From assembly GCF_000756385.1 (NCBI RefSeq), contig NZ_JNFC01000026.1, positions 1-50,906 of the forward strand: a stretch of 50,906 nt of DNA, read 5' to 3'. A model generated the notes under the pieces. That model was not told where the DNA came from and did no database searches. It saw only the letters and a program-made list of their open reading frames with translations. This DNA is from Sphingopyxis sp. LC363. Its GTDB lineage: Bacteria; Pseudomonadota; Alphaproteobacteria; Sphingomonadales; Sphingomonadaceae. A program made the position numbers and the translations under genes. Every line of letters starts with the position of its first letter. Position 1 is the stretch's first letter. This document shows, in pieces, positions 35,334 to 43,203 of this stretch.

Positions 35334-35859
35334 GGGCCAGCCCTATGCGGGGCAATCGGTTGTGGAGTGGTTAAGGGTGGGGGCACACTGTGGAGCCATG
35401 CGCTCGGGGATATGGCTCAGCAAGATCGATCCGCTGCACGCGAGCCGAAGCGTGCGCCGATTGCGACCGGTCAAGCGCCGTCTTTCCGCGGATTTCCGGC
35501 GATTTTCGATTTGCCGATCTGCTAAAAGTTAACCTATATCGAAATATTAAGTTAAGATTTTATAGCGCCTTGTCCCGATTTTGGACGCTGCTAGGCTCGG
35601 GATCGCTGGCGCGCGGGTGCAATTAACCCTCGACAGCCGCCAAAATTCAGTATTTCCTTAGAAATTGAAGGGCATCGACATCCGGCCGATTTTCCATCGG
35701 CCCAATTTTATGGGTGTGAACCTAACTTAACCTCTGTATTAAGTTTTTCTTAACGGAAGGGGGGTGAGTCGGGTCGTGACTCTCCTGGGCATCGGGGGAT
35801 GCCTCAAGGTCATCCGCAGTGCGGGACCGGAAACCGTTTGGTTTTTGGGGGATTGAGTC
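35334..35859 (+). promoter_or_regulatory. AT-rich regulatory region between PilZ-HTH gene and pilus locus
   Basis: A 526-base gene-free stretch, clearly more AT-rich than the rest of the window from about 35520 to 35760. It contains at least six TTAA tetramers, three of them in series at 35727-35753. No credible gene is present. It must carry the divergent promoters for the PilZ-HTH gene and the first pilin-like gene. Confidence 0.75.
35739..35753 (+). promoter_or_regulatory. CtrA-type box TTAA-N7-TTAA
   Basis: TTAAGTTTTTCTTAA is an exact match to the alphaproteobacterial CtrA full site (TTAA, seven bases, TTAA). Another TTAA lies eight bases to the left (35727-35730). It is 106 bases before the first pilin-like start codon. 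Confidence 0.65.
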
Positions 35860-36384
35860 ATGAGGTTCATGCTCTTTGCGCTCGCCGCGGCGGCTGTCGT
35901 CGTGCCTGCGAACGCGAAAGAAATCCAGAACGTCCGATCGCTCGACATCGCGGTCAGCGGCGCCATCCGCCAGCATTGCGCGATGGGCAGCATCCAGGAC
36001 ATGGATTTCGGCAATCTGGAACGCCGCGGCCTCGGCATCGAAACGCGCGTCGCGTTCGATTGCAACGTCCCCTTCACGATGACGATCAAGGGCGCTCGCG
36101 GCGGCCTGACCCACACGACGATGCCGAACGGACAGGGCCCGTACAGCGGTGTCCTTCCCTATAATCTGGCCGTCGAAATGCCGGTACGACTGCCGTCGCA
36201 GCAGGTGGTGAGCCGGTCCTTCAACAGCCGTCAGCTTTTGGCGGGCGGCGTCATTTCCAGCAACGGAGGCATCGCCACCGACGGTATGCGCCTGGCGGTC
36301 GAACTCGGCGAGCCTTCGGGCGAAGCCGGGCTGCTCGCCGGCGAATATTCGGAGACGATCACGATCACCGTTTCCCCGATTTAG
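35860..36384 (+). CDS. exported pilin-like / spore coat U-type subunit
   Basis: A 174-residue secreted protein. A signal peptide (cut after PANA) precedes a beta-rich domain with two cysteines (QHCAMG and FDCNVPF), AIRQHCAMGSIQDMDFGNLE, and a C-terminal strand LAGEYSETITITVSPI. The ending resembles the donor-strand pattern of chaperone-usher subunits, in which the last strand is alternately hydrophobic. GGGGGA lies ten bases before the ATG. It is the first gene of the pilus locus and could be a minor or tip subunit. A hairpin (36391-36413) follows its stop. Confidence 0.7.
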   Translation: MRFMLFALAAAAVVVPANAKEIQNVRSLDIAVSGAIRQHCAMGSIQDMDFGNLERRGLGIETRVAFDCNVPFTMTIKGARGGLTHTTMPNGQGPYSGVLPYNLAVEMPVRLPSQQVVSRSFNSRQLLAGGVISSNGGIATDGMRLAVELGEPSGEAGLLAGEYSETITITVSPI

Positions 36385-36390
36385 CGAATT

Positions 36391-36413
36391 CGTCCGCGGG
36401 CGAACCGCGGACG
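36391..36413 (+). terminator. hairpin after first pilin-like gene
   Basis: CGTCCGCGG pairs with CCGCGGACG around GCGAA. A second hairpin (CCGGTCT/AGACCGG) lies at 36444-36463. There is no U-tract, so these more likely attenuate or stabilise the transcript than end it. Confidence 0.5.
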
Positions 36414-36524
36414 GTAGCCGGAAGAGTAGGCACCGCTGCTCTCCCGGTCTCCGACCAGACCGGTGCAGGTATTAGGCCGCGATCGGCAAATGCGCCGGGG
36501 CGGTATAATAGAGGGAAGAAGATT

Positions 36525-37277
36525 ATGAAGAAGATCCTTAGCGGCACCGTCGCCGCCATCGCGCTTATCGCGACGCCGGCCGTCGCGCAGACCAGCGAAC
36601 TTCACTATGCGGGTGGCGTGGTTTCGCCGCTGACCAACCCGTCGGGTTTCGGCGGCGCGATCGCCGCTGGTTTGAACGAAATCGGCATTCTGGCCGGCGT
36701 CGGCACGCGCTACACTGCTTTCGCTGACGCTCCGAGCGACAGCGAAACCGCGACCCCGACGGTCAACGTCGTGTTCACGCTGAGCGGCACCGTCAACCGC
36801 GACTGCTCGTTCTATGCCGGCAACAACTCGAACGCCCGCAACATCGACTTCGGTGTCATCGGCGTTCGCACCGGCAACAACGAGAACGTCAATTCGGCGT
36901 TCGAAATGGTCGGCCCGGCTGTTGCCGCGATCGACACGCTGACCGCTGGTTGCAACACCAACAATGTCGTCGAAATCAACAAGAACGACATCCGTGGTCT
37001 CGTGAACGCGAACCCGGGCGGTTATGACACCGACGAGTTCCAGGCGAACATTCCGTACGCAGTGACCGCTTCGTGGACCGGCGTTGCGCTGAACGCGCAG
37101 ACCACCGGCACGCCGCAGTCGCTCAACGTTCCGACCACCGGCAACGCTGGCCAGAAGCAGCAGGGCGCCTGGCGTTCGAACATGAACATCGACATTGTCG
37201 CTCCGGCCGTGACGAACAAGGGCCTGGTCGCTGGTTCGTATACCGGCACGACCACGCTGACGCTTCGCGCTCTCTAA
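36525..37277 (+). CDS. probable major pilin subunit of chaperone-usher type
   Basis: A 250-residue secreted protein. The signal peptide MKKILSGTVAAIALIATPAV is cut after VAQ or AVA. The mature part is rich in Asn, Thr and Gly, has two cysteines (NRDCSFY, TAGCNTN), and ends AGSYTGTTTLTLRAL, a fimbrial last-strand pattern. Its codon choice is visibly different from neighbours (many GTT, GCT, AAC, CGT), as expected of a very highly expressed gene. A strong ribosome site (AGGGAAGAAG) precedes the ATG, and TATAAT occurs at 36504-36509. A long stem-loop follows. I recognise no named family beyond fimbrial-like. Confidence 0.72.
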   Translation: MKKILSGTVAAIALIATPAVAQTSELHYAGGVVSPLTNPSGFGGAIAAGLNEIGILAGVGTRYTAFADAPSDSETATPTVNVVFTLSGTVNRDCSFYAGNNSNARNIDFGVIGVRTGNNENVNSAFEMVGPAVAAIDTLTAGCNTNNVVEINKNDIRGLVNANPGGYDTDEFQANIPYAVTASWTGVALNAQTTGTPQSLNVPTTGNAGQKQQGAWRSNMNIDIVAPAVTNKGLVAGSYTGTTTLTLRAL

Positions 37278-37292
37278 GCGTAGCTGAACAGG

Positions 37293-37322
37293 GAAAGGGG
37301 AAAGAGCGATCTTTCCCCTTTC
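37293..37322 (+). terminator. stem-loop after the major pilin gene
   Basis: GAAAGGGGAAAG pairs perfectly with CTTTCCCCTTTC around AGCGAT, followed by TTTATGG. This is a partial terminator or 3' stabiliser that would give more pilin than chaperone and usher mRNA. Confidence 0.75.
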
Positions 37323-37374
37323 TTTATGGTTTGATGCGATTATGTCCGCGGATCGGGACAGGGGGATGGGGATC

Positions 37375-38178
37375 ATGACCGCTTTGGCGACGATGAGGCG
37401 TCATGCGCGCGCGCTGTTGGCTGCGTTTGCGGCGCTGGCATTGATTGTCACCCCGGCGCTGGCGATGCGCGTGTCGCCGATGGTCGTCGAAATGGAATCG
37501 CGCGGCACCAACGCGGTGGCGCGGATCGAAGTCCAGAACATCAACCCCGGCAATCTGGCGTTCCAGACGCGCGTTTTCCGAATGGAAATCGACAAGGACG
37601 GGAATATCGTCGAAACCCCCGCCGACCAGGATTTCCTGGTTTTTCCGCCGCAGGGCGTGCTGCCGGCCGGCGGCCGTCAGGTCGTCCGCCTGCAATGGGT
37701 CGGCGGCGCGGAATTGGCGGCATCGCAGGCCTATTATTTTTCGGTCGAGCAATTGCCGGTCGCCTTCGAACCCGGCGCTGCCGACGCGATCGGGGCACAG
37801 GTGCAGGTGCTCTACAACATGCGCGCTCTGGTGGTCGTGGCGCCCCCCGGTGCGAAACCCGACGTGAAGGCGACCACGGTCAAGCAGGTGATGTATCAGC
37901 CCCCCGCGCCGCCGGGATCGAAGGAACTGCCGCCGATGCAGGACGGGGTGGAAATCACCCTGCGCAACGACGGCCGCCGCCATGCGATGATGTCCAATTT
38001 CGGCTGGCAGCTCGAAGGCACGGACACCGACGGTAAATGGCTGCGCGTCGACATCTCGCCCGAAGAACTCAATCAGGCGGTCGGTACCGGCTATGTGCCC
38101 GCCCAGGGTGAGCGCGTCTTCCGCGTCCCCGTTCCCGGTTTCGGCCCCGGCCCGATCAAGCTTTCGTTCAAACAGTGA
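37375..38178 (+). CDS. periplasmic pilus chaperone
   Basis: A 267-residue periplasmic protein: a signal peptide ending TPALA, then two immunoglobulin-like domains. The first has MRVSPMVVEMESRGTNAVAR, IEVQNINPGNLAFQTRVF and LVFPPQGVLPAGGRQVVRLQ, matching the PapD-like chaperone G1/F1 strand region; the second contains GVEITLRNDGRRHAMMSNFG and ends PGPIKLSFKQ. It caps and delivers pilin subunits to the usher. ATG 37375 is chosen because GGGGGATGGGG precedes it; 37342 and 37366 are in frame. Its stop overlaps the GTG start of the usher gene. Confidence 0.88.
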   Translation: MTALATMRRHARALLAAFAALALIVTPALAMRVSPMVVEMESRGTNAVARIEVQNINPGNLAFQTRVFRMEIDKDGNIVETPADQDFLVFPPQGVLPAGGRQVVRLQWVGGAELAASQAYYFSVEQLPVAFEPGAADAIGAQVQVLYNMRALVVVAPPGAKPDVKATTVKQVMYQPPAPPGSKELPPMQDGVEITLRNDGRRHAMMSNFGWQLEGTDTDGKWLRVDISPEELNQAVGTGYVPAQGERVFRVPVPGFGPGPIKLSFKQ

Positions 38179-40802
38179 AAGCCCGATTGACCCTGTGCTC
38201 GGTTGCGCTGTCGGCGCTGTGCGCAAGCACCGCCGCTGCGCAGGTGTCGATCCCCTTGCCGCAGGGCCCGCGGCCTTCGCCGCCGGCGCAAGATCCGGGC
38301 ACGCCCACGACTATTCCCTTGCCGGGCACGCCGATCCACCCGATCCCGACGCCGACACCGGTGATGCCTCAGCTTCCGATCGGGGCTCATGGTCGTCCGG
38401 ATATCAATCCCTACGACCGCGACATCGAAATGACGGTGCCGCTGACATTCCAGAGCAGCAGCCTGGGCGATATCCCGATGCTGCTCACCGCCGACGACCG
38501 CTTTCTGCTCGAATCAGCGACCTTTCTGCGATTGATGCAGCCGGTGCTGAACGAAGAGGCGCATGCGGAGCTGTCCTCGCACCTCGTGTCGCTGCCCAAT
38601 TTCGGCCCCGACGATCTCGGCAAGACCGGGGTTCAGCTGACGTACGACCCCAGCACGTTGGCGGTGGTCGTGGTCGAGGTGTCGGCCGAACGGCGCGCGA
38701 TCAAGGATATTTTCGCGCCGCCGCGCGAAGATGCGAACGATGTGACGTTGCAGCCCGCGGGGTTTTCGGCCTTCCTGAACCTCAGCGCGATCCAGAGCTA
38801 TTTGTGGGAGGGCGACCAGGCCGATCCGCCGACGATCAACTTCGACGGAGCCGTGCGGCTCGGCCGCTTCGTTTTCGAGGGCGACGCGCAGCTGGGGCAA
38901 CAGTTCGGCGTGACCGGGGACAGCTATAAATTCACGCGCAACTATGCGCGCCTCGTCTATGACGAGCCCGAGGATTTCCGGCGCTGGTATCTCGGCGATC
39001 TCGATCCCGAAATTCGCGGCCAGCAATCTTTCGTCGAAATGGGCGGGATCGGCGTGCTGCGCCAGCGCCGCCGCTTCAACAGTTTCCGCTCGGCGATCCT
39101 GCAGGCCAATCGCCAGCTCGTGCTGCAACGCGAATCGACCGTCCGTTTCATGCGCAACGGATCGCTCTATCGCGAGGTCCGGCTGCAGCCCGGCCGTTAC
39201 GATTTCAGTTCGCTGCCGCTGATCGCGGGCAGCAACGATGTCGATATTCAGGTCACCGACAACAGCGGCGCGGTGCAGAACCTGTCGTATCAGCAATATC
39301 TCGACCCGATCGATCTCGATCCCGGCGATTATGAATATGGCGCCTTTTTTGGCCCGACCAGCCAGACCTTCGGCGGCGCGCCCGACTATCGCGGGCCCGT
39401 GGCTTTTTCCGGATTCTTTCGCAAGGCCTTTTTCAATCGCCCGGCGATCGGCGTCGGTCTTCAGGCGAGCAAGGATGTCCAGACGCTGACAGGGCAGACC
39501 CAGTTCGTCCTTCCCAACGGCGGCCGCCTGCTGCTCGATGCCGGCGGCAGCAATTCGAAAACGGCCGGAACGGGTTTCGCCGGCGGGGTCAGCTACGAAC
39601 ATTTCATCGATCGCGACGGACTGTCCGACAGTTTCACGCTGCGCGCCGATTATCTGTCGCCCCGCTTTGCCAATTTGGGCAACATCGACGGGATCAACAC
39701 CACCTCGGCAACGGTGAGCGGGCAATATTCGCGGCAGCTTTCGATGCGCCTGACCGCGACGGCATCGGCCTCTTATCTCAAGGGTCGCGGCGACGTCGGC
39801 GACAGCTATCGCGTCGCGGCGACGGGCTTTTATCGGATCGACCGGCGCTGGACGATCCGCGCGGGCGTCGATTACGCCAAATTCCCGTCGGCCTTCTCGC
39901 GCGGGAACGGGGTCAGTTTCAACGTCGGCGTCGTGTTCCAGCCCGACTATCGCCGCCGGGCCGAGGCACGGTACGAGAGCCGCGACAATCTCGGCGAGCT
40001 TTCCTACAACCAGAGCGGTCTGAACCAACTCAACAGCGTCGGCTTTGGCGGGGTCGTCACGCGCGACGACAACAGCGCACGCGCTCTCGGCTATGCGACC
40101 TATTCCGCCAATCGTTTCGATGCGTCGATCAGCCACGCGACGTTCGGGCCCAATCTGTCGGACGTCGCCGACCTCAATGTCACGACGGTTCGTGTCGGCA
40201 CTTCGCTTGCCTTTGCCGACGGGAGCTTCGGCATCGGGCGGCGGATCAACGACAGTTTCATGCTGCTGTCGCCGCACAAGAACCTTGGCAAGCGCAGCGT
40301 GGTCGCGGGCCAGTCGCTGGCCGAGAATAATTATATCAGCAAGAGCGGCCCGCTTGGCGCGGCGGTCAACAACTTCCTCGGTTCCTACGCCACCCAGTCG
40401 GTACAATATGACGTCGAGGATCCGCCGACGGGTTACGACACCGGTCCGGGCGTGTTCCGCGTCCACCCGCCGTACAAGAGCGGCTATGCGGCGCGTATCG
40501 GAACCGACGCGTTCGCGAGCGCGATGGGAACGTTGATCCTTGCCCCCGACAAGCCGGTGTCGCTGATCGGCGGGCGTGTGACGATGCTCGATGTCAAGGA
40601 CGGCGAAAGCCCCAAGCCAATCCCCTTCTTCACCAATTCGATCGGACGCTTCGCGATTACCAACCTGCTGCCCGGCCGCTGTTATCTTGTCGAAACCTAT
40701 GGCCCCAATGGTACAATCGACCGGAGCTTCGAATTCACGGTTCCGGCGGACACCGATGGCCTGTTGAACCTCGGTACGGTTCGTCCCGGTACGAAAAATT
40801 AG
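38175..40802 (+). CDS. outer membrane fimbrial usher
   Basis: An 875-residue outer membrane protein. Signal peptide to about residue 22, then an unusual proline-rich stretch (about 23-70: IPLPGTPIHPIPTPTPVMPQ), the usher N-terminal domain, a barrel-plus-plug core (VRLGRFVFEGDAQLGQQFGV, the plug region near GRYDFSSLPLIAGSNDVDIQ), and a C-terminal beta domain (IGRFAITNLLPGRCYLVETY). It would translocate chaperone-bound subunits. The start is GTG, overlapping the chaperone TGA (GTGA). The next gene follows eight bases after the stop with AGGAGG. The proline-rich region may be a periplasmic spacer. Confidence 0.9.
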   Translation: MKARLTLCSVALSALCASTAAAQVSIPLPQGPRPSPPAQDPGTPTTIPLPGTPIHPIPTPTPVMPQLPIGAHGRPDINPYDRDIEMTVPLTFQSSSLGDIPMLLTADDRFLLESATFLRLMQPVLNEEAHAELSSHLVSLPNFGPDDLGKTGVQLTYDPSTLAVVVVEVSAERRAIKDIFAPPREDANDVTLQPAGFSAFLNLSAIQSYLWEGDQADPPTINFDGAVRLGRFVFEGDAQLGQQFGVTGDSYKFTRNYARLVYDEPEDFRRWYLGDLDPEIRGQQSFVEMGGIGVLRQRRRFNSFRSAILQANRQLVLQRESTVRFMRNGSLYREVRLQPGRYDFSSLPLIAGSNDVDIQVTDNSGAVQNLSYQQYLDPIDLDPGDYEYGAFFGPTSQTFGGAPDYRGPVAFSGFFRKAFFNRPAIGVGLQASKDVQTLTGQTQFVLPNGGRLLLDAGGSNSKTAGTGFAGGVSYEHFIDRDGLSDSFTLRADYLSPRFANLGNIDGINTTSATVSGQYSRQLSMRLTATASASYLKGRGDVGDSYRVAATGFYRIDRRWTIRAGVDYAKFPSAFSRGNGVSFNVGVVFQPDYRRRAEARYESRDNLGELSYNQSGLNQLNSVGFGGVVTRDDNSARALGYATYSANRFDASISHATFGPNLSDVADLNVTTVRVGTSLAFADGSFGIGRRINDSFMLLSPHKNLGKRSVVAGQSLAENNYISKSGPLGAAVNNFLGSYATQSVQYDVEDPPTGYDTGPGVFRVHPPYKSGYAARIGTDAFASAMGTLILAPDKPVSLIGGRVTMLDVKDGESPKPIPFFTNSIGRFAITNLLPGRCYLVETYGPNGTIDRSFEFTVPADTDGLLNLGTVRPGTKN

Positions 40803-40810
40803 GAGGCACT

Positions 40811-41728
40811 ATGCTGCGCCCAATCCTGTTCCTCGCTGCGACAGCGCTGACGATGCCACTCCATGCGCAAGCACCGACGCCGGGCGCCGCTGTTCCCGGT
40901 GCCGAATGTCTTGTTCGGATCAATGCGACGCCGCAAAGCTGGTTGATTCAGGGATATGACCTGTTTGACGGAGCCATTCCCGAGGGGACGTTCGGGATCA
41001 CTTTCGTAAATGAGGGCACGGGCGAATGTCGTTTCTCGCCGGTGTTCGAACTCGTCCAGCCGCCGTTCGGCCTGTCGAAGGGCAGCGGAAAGCGGATCGG
41101 CTACGCGCTGCTCAACCTGACCGATACGCAGGATGTGACGCCGCGCGCGGGGCGGACGCAGCGCAATCCGTCGCAACGGATGCTGACGCTGGGGGCCAGC
41201 GGGTCGCGCACCTTGTTGTACAAGCTCGTCGCCGACGCCGACGATGTGAAGGATTCGGGTATTTTTACCCAGGATGTGACGATCGAGGCGCAGGACGACA
41301 GCTTCCGTTCGCTTGGCGGCGCCCAGCTCGTCCTCGGCATCAATGTCCTGCCCTCTGCGCGGATCGGCCTTGCCGGCGCCTACACGATGAGCGACGGACA
41401 TGCGGTGGTCGACCTTGGCGAACTGCGCCCCGGCGTTGCGCCGGTGCCGCTCCAGCTTCGCGTCTCCAGCACCGGTTCCTATGACCTCAACGTCACCTCG
41501 GCCAATTCGGGCCGTCTGCGGCTCGGTTCGAGTGACTGGTATGTGCCGTACAGCCTTGCGATTGGCGGCAACTCGGTCAATCTGACGGGCGTGCGCACGA
41601 TATCCGGGCAGGCGAATGGCGGGCTGCGCCGCGAAGCGTTGCCGATCCAGTTCCTGATCGGCGATACCTCGGATCGGCGCGCCGGGGTGTATAGCGATGT
41701 CGTCTCGATCTCGGTGACCGCGCGCTGA
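40811..41728 (+). CDS. exported pilus accessory or tip subunit-like protein
   Basis: A 305-residue secreted protein: a signal peptide ending LHAQA, two cysteines close to the N-terminus of the mature protein (GAECLVRI and GECRFSP), an N-terminal domain of about 160 residues (GTFGITFVNEGTGECRFSPV) and a C-terminal domain that ends RRAGVYSDVVSISVTAR in a fimbrial-like last strand. Two-domain size and position after the usher suggest a tip adhesin; this is inference. AGGAGG right before the ATG gives strong coupling to the usher. I know no named family. Confidence 0.65.
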   Translation: MLRPILFLAATALTMPLHAQAPTPGAAVPGAECLVRINATPQSWLIQGYDLFDGAIPEGTFGITFVNEGTGECRFSPVFELVQPPFGLSKGSGKRIGYALLNLTDTQDVTPRAGRTQRNPSQRMLTLGASGSRTLLYKLVADADDVKDSGIFTQDVTIEAQDDSFRSLGGAQLVLGINVLPSARIGLAGAYTMSDGHAVVDLGELRPGVAPVPLQLRVSSTGSYDLNVTSANSGRLRLGSSDWYVPYSLAIGGNSVNLTGVRTISGQANGGLRREALPIQFLIGDTSDRRAGVYSDVVSISVTAR

Positions 41729-41774
41729 CGCGGCCTGCTTCGCACGGCCTCCATTGTCAATTTTCTGACGCCCC

Positions 41775-41789
41775 TTAACTGAATGTTAG
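41775..41789 (+). promoter_or_regulatory. CtrA-like box upstream of the last pilus gene
   Basis: TTAACTGAATGTTAG matches TTAA-N7-TTAA except for the last base. It lies 57 bases before the start of the 137-residue subunit-like gene, in an AT-richer intergenic stretch. Confidence 0.5.
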
Positions 41790-41845
41790 ATTCGCGAGCC
41801 TAGATAATCATCCAAAGCTTCGGCCAACCGGCGGAAAGGTTACGG

Positions 41846-42259
41846 ATGATCAGGGAAGTCTCGCTCGGCCTTGCGAGTGTCGTGCTCGTTGCGGCGCCGA
41901 CGACCGCCATGGCGGCGTCGTTCGGTTTCAACCTCCGCCTGACGGTCGCGGTGCAGTGCAACGTGCAGCATCAGGCGACGGGTTTCGGCGTCGTCAGCGG
42001 CGACGCCGTGTCGCTTGGAACCTTCCGAGAATATTGCAACGCGCCGGCCGGCTATGATCTGGTGATCAATTACGCGCCGGGCTCGCTGGAAGGCACCCGG
42101 ATCATCGCGGGAAGCGACGAGATCATTCTCAACGGTTCGGGCCAGGCCGTGCTCAGCCGCGTGACGGGGCCGCGGGTCAGGGAGCGGCCGATCGCGGCGA
42201 TCCCCGGCGAACAGGGTTTCGACACCGATCGTTTCGAATTGCGGATCATTCCGACCTGA
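41846..42259 (+). CDS. small exported pilin-like protein
   Basis: A 137-residue secreted protein. A signal peptide ends TAMAA; the mature part has two cysteines (VAVQCNVQH, REYCNAPAG) and a NAPAGYDLVINYAPGSLEGT segment like the C-terminal half of spore coat U/Csu-type subunits. It lacks a long last strand of the kind in its neighbours (it ends FDTDRFELRIIPT). A good ribosome site (GGAAAGG) and a CtrA-like box suggest its own promoter. The function is unknown; it may be a minor subunit. Confidence 0.65.
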   Translation: MIREVSLGLASVVLVAAPTTAMAASFGFNLRLTVAVQCNVQHQATGFGVVSGDAVSLGTFREYCNAPAGYDLVINYAPGSLEGTRIIAGSDEIILNGSGQAVLSRVTGPRVRERPIAAIPGEQGFDTDRFELRIIPT

Positions 42260-42317
42260 CGCCGGCGCGTCCTGAACTATCGAAACTATTACGGGAGCCT
42301 GGTCGCCGTGCGGCCGG

Positions 42318-42986
42318 CTAGATCTCGATAGTCAGCTTGATATTGTCGGGTGCGACGCCTGCGGCCTTCGCAATCTGCTCCTTTGCCCGGGCGACCAGAT
42401 CGCGCAGGCTTTTGGTCTCTTCCAGCCCGAGAAGCTCGTGAATTTCGACGCCGAGCTCATTCGCCAGCACTTCCACCCGACCGGCCTTGGGCCGGGCCTT
42501 GTCGAGTTCCCACGCCGAGATTGACGGTTCGCTGACGCCCAGCCGCGCGGCAAGCTGCCCCTGCGTCAAACCCTTTGCGGTGCGCAACCGCAGCAGGCGG
42601 GTTCCAAAACTCTCACCGGACGATGCCGGCCGATTTTCGGCCGCATCAGGTTCGGATTCGACGGTAACGCTGCGGAGCTGAGCGGCGCTCAGCGTCGCAG
42701 GCGAAATCGGCATTTCGAACTGGCATCCGGCAAGGCGGCCGCTGGTCCAGATGACCTTCGTCGCCATTTTGCCGCTGTGCGGCAAATTGACCTCGATCAC
42801 CTCGCCGATTTCCAGTTGCGCGCCGCTTTCGACCAGCATTCCCGTCGCCGAAATATTATGGACCAGCGCCTCGATCTCGGCGCCCGTCGCCTTCGACCCG
42901 TGCAGCGGCAGTCGCAGTTGCCGGCGGGCTGCCCGGCCCTTGCCCGCGGATCGCGGAACTTCGTTCAGATAGACGGTCATTGCCAT
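42318..42986 (-). CDS. PilZ-HTH (XRE) fusion regulator, paralog 2
   Basis: A 222-residue paralog of the protein at 34641-35333. PilZ motifs are intact: R18 and R22 in GRAARRQ (RxxxR) and NISATG at about 44-49. The HTH reads LRLRTAKGLTQGQLAARLGV and SEPSISAWELDKARPKAGR. The C-terminal tail AKAAGVAPDNIKLTIEI parallels VRITIEY of paralog 1. The linker between PilZ and HTH starts ATLSAAQLRS, also shared. Starts TTG 42992 and ATG 42980 are alternatives. It lies convergent to the last pilus gene and divergent from the GGDEF-EAL gene, so it may control either. Confidence 0.87.
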   Translation of the reverse strand: MAMTVYLNEVPRSAGKGRAARRQLRLPLHGSKATGAEIEALVHNISATGMLVESGAQLEIGEVIEVNLPHSGKMATKVIWTSGRLAGCQFEMPISPATLSAAQLRSVTVESEPDAAENRPASSGESFGTRLLRLRTAKGLTQGQLAARLGVSEPSISAWELDKARPKAGRVEVLANELGVEIHELLGLEETKSLRDLVARAKEQIAKAAGVAPDNIKLTIEI

Positions 42987-43203
42987 GGGCAATCCATCGC
43001 GAGACCGATATTAACATTTGGCTTCGCAGGAAGGTTAACGGGACGGATTGCGCGAAAGTCACCGGGGCGCGAGAGGAAGGTGCGATCACCCTCAAATTCC
43101 TTCGATGTTTCGCTTTGGGGCAGACCCTGGGATATTTACTCTATCGCAATCTGTTGCCGCGCATAGCGGCGGGGCAGTGGGGATCAGACAAAGAGTTTGT
43201 TGG

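Noticed and set aside
43011..43038. Two TTAA tetramers upstream of the GGDEF-EAL gene as a CtrA box
   Set aside because: Spacing is 20 bases, not 7, so it does not fit the full site.
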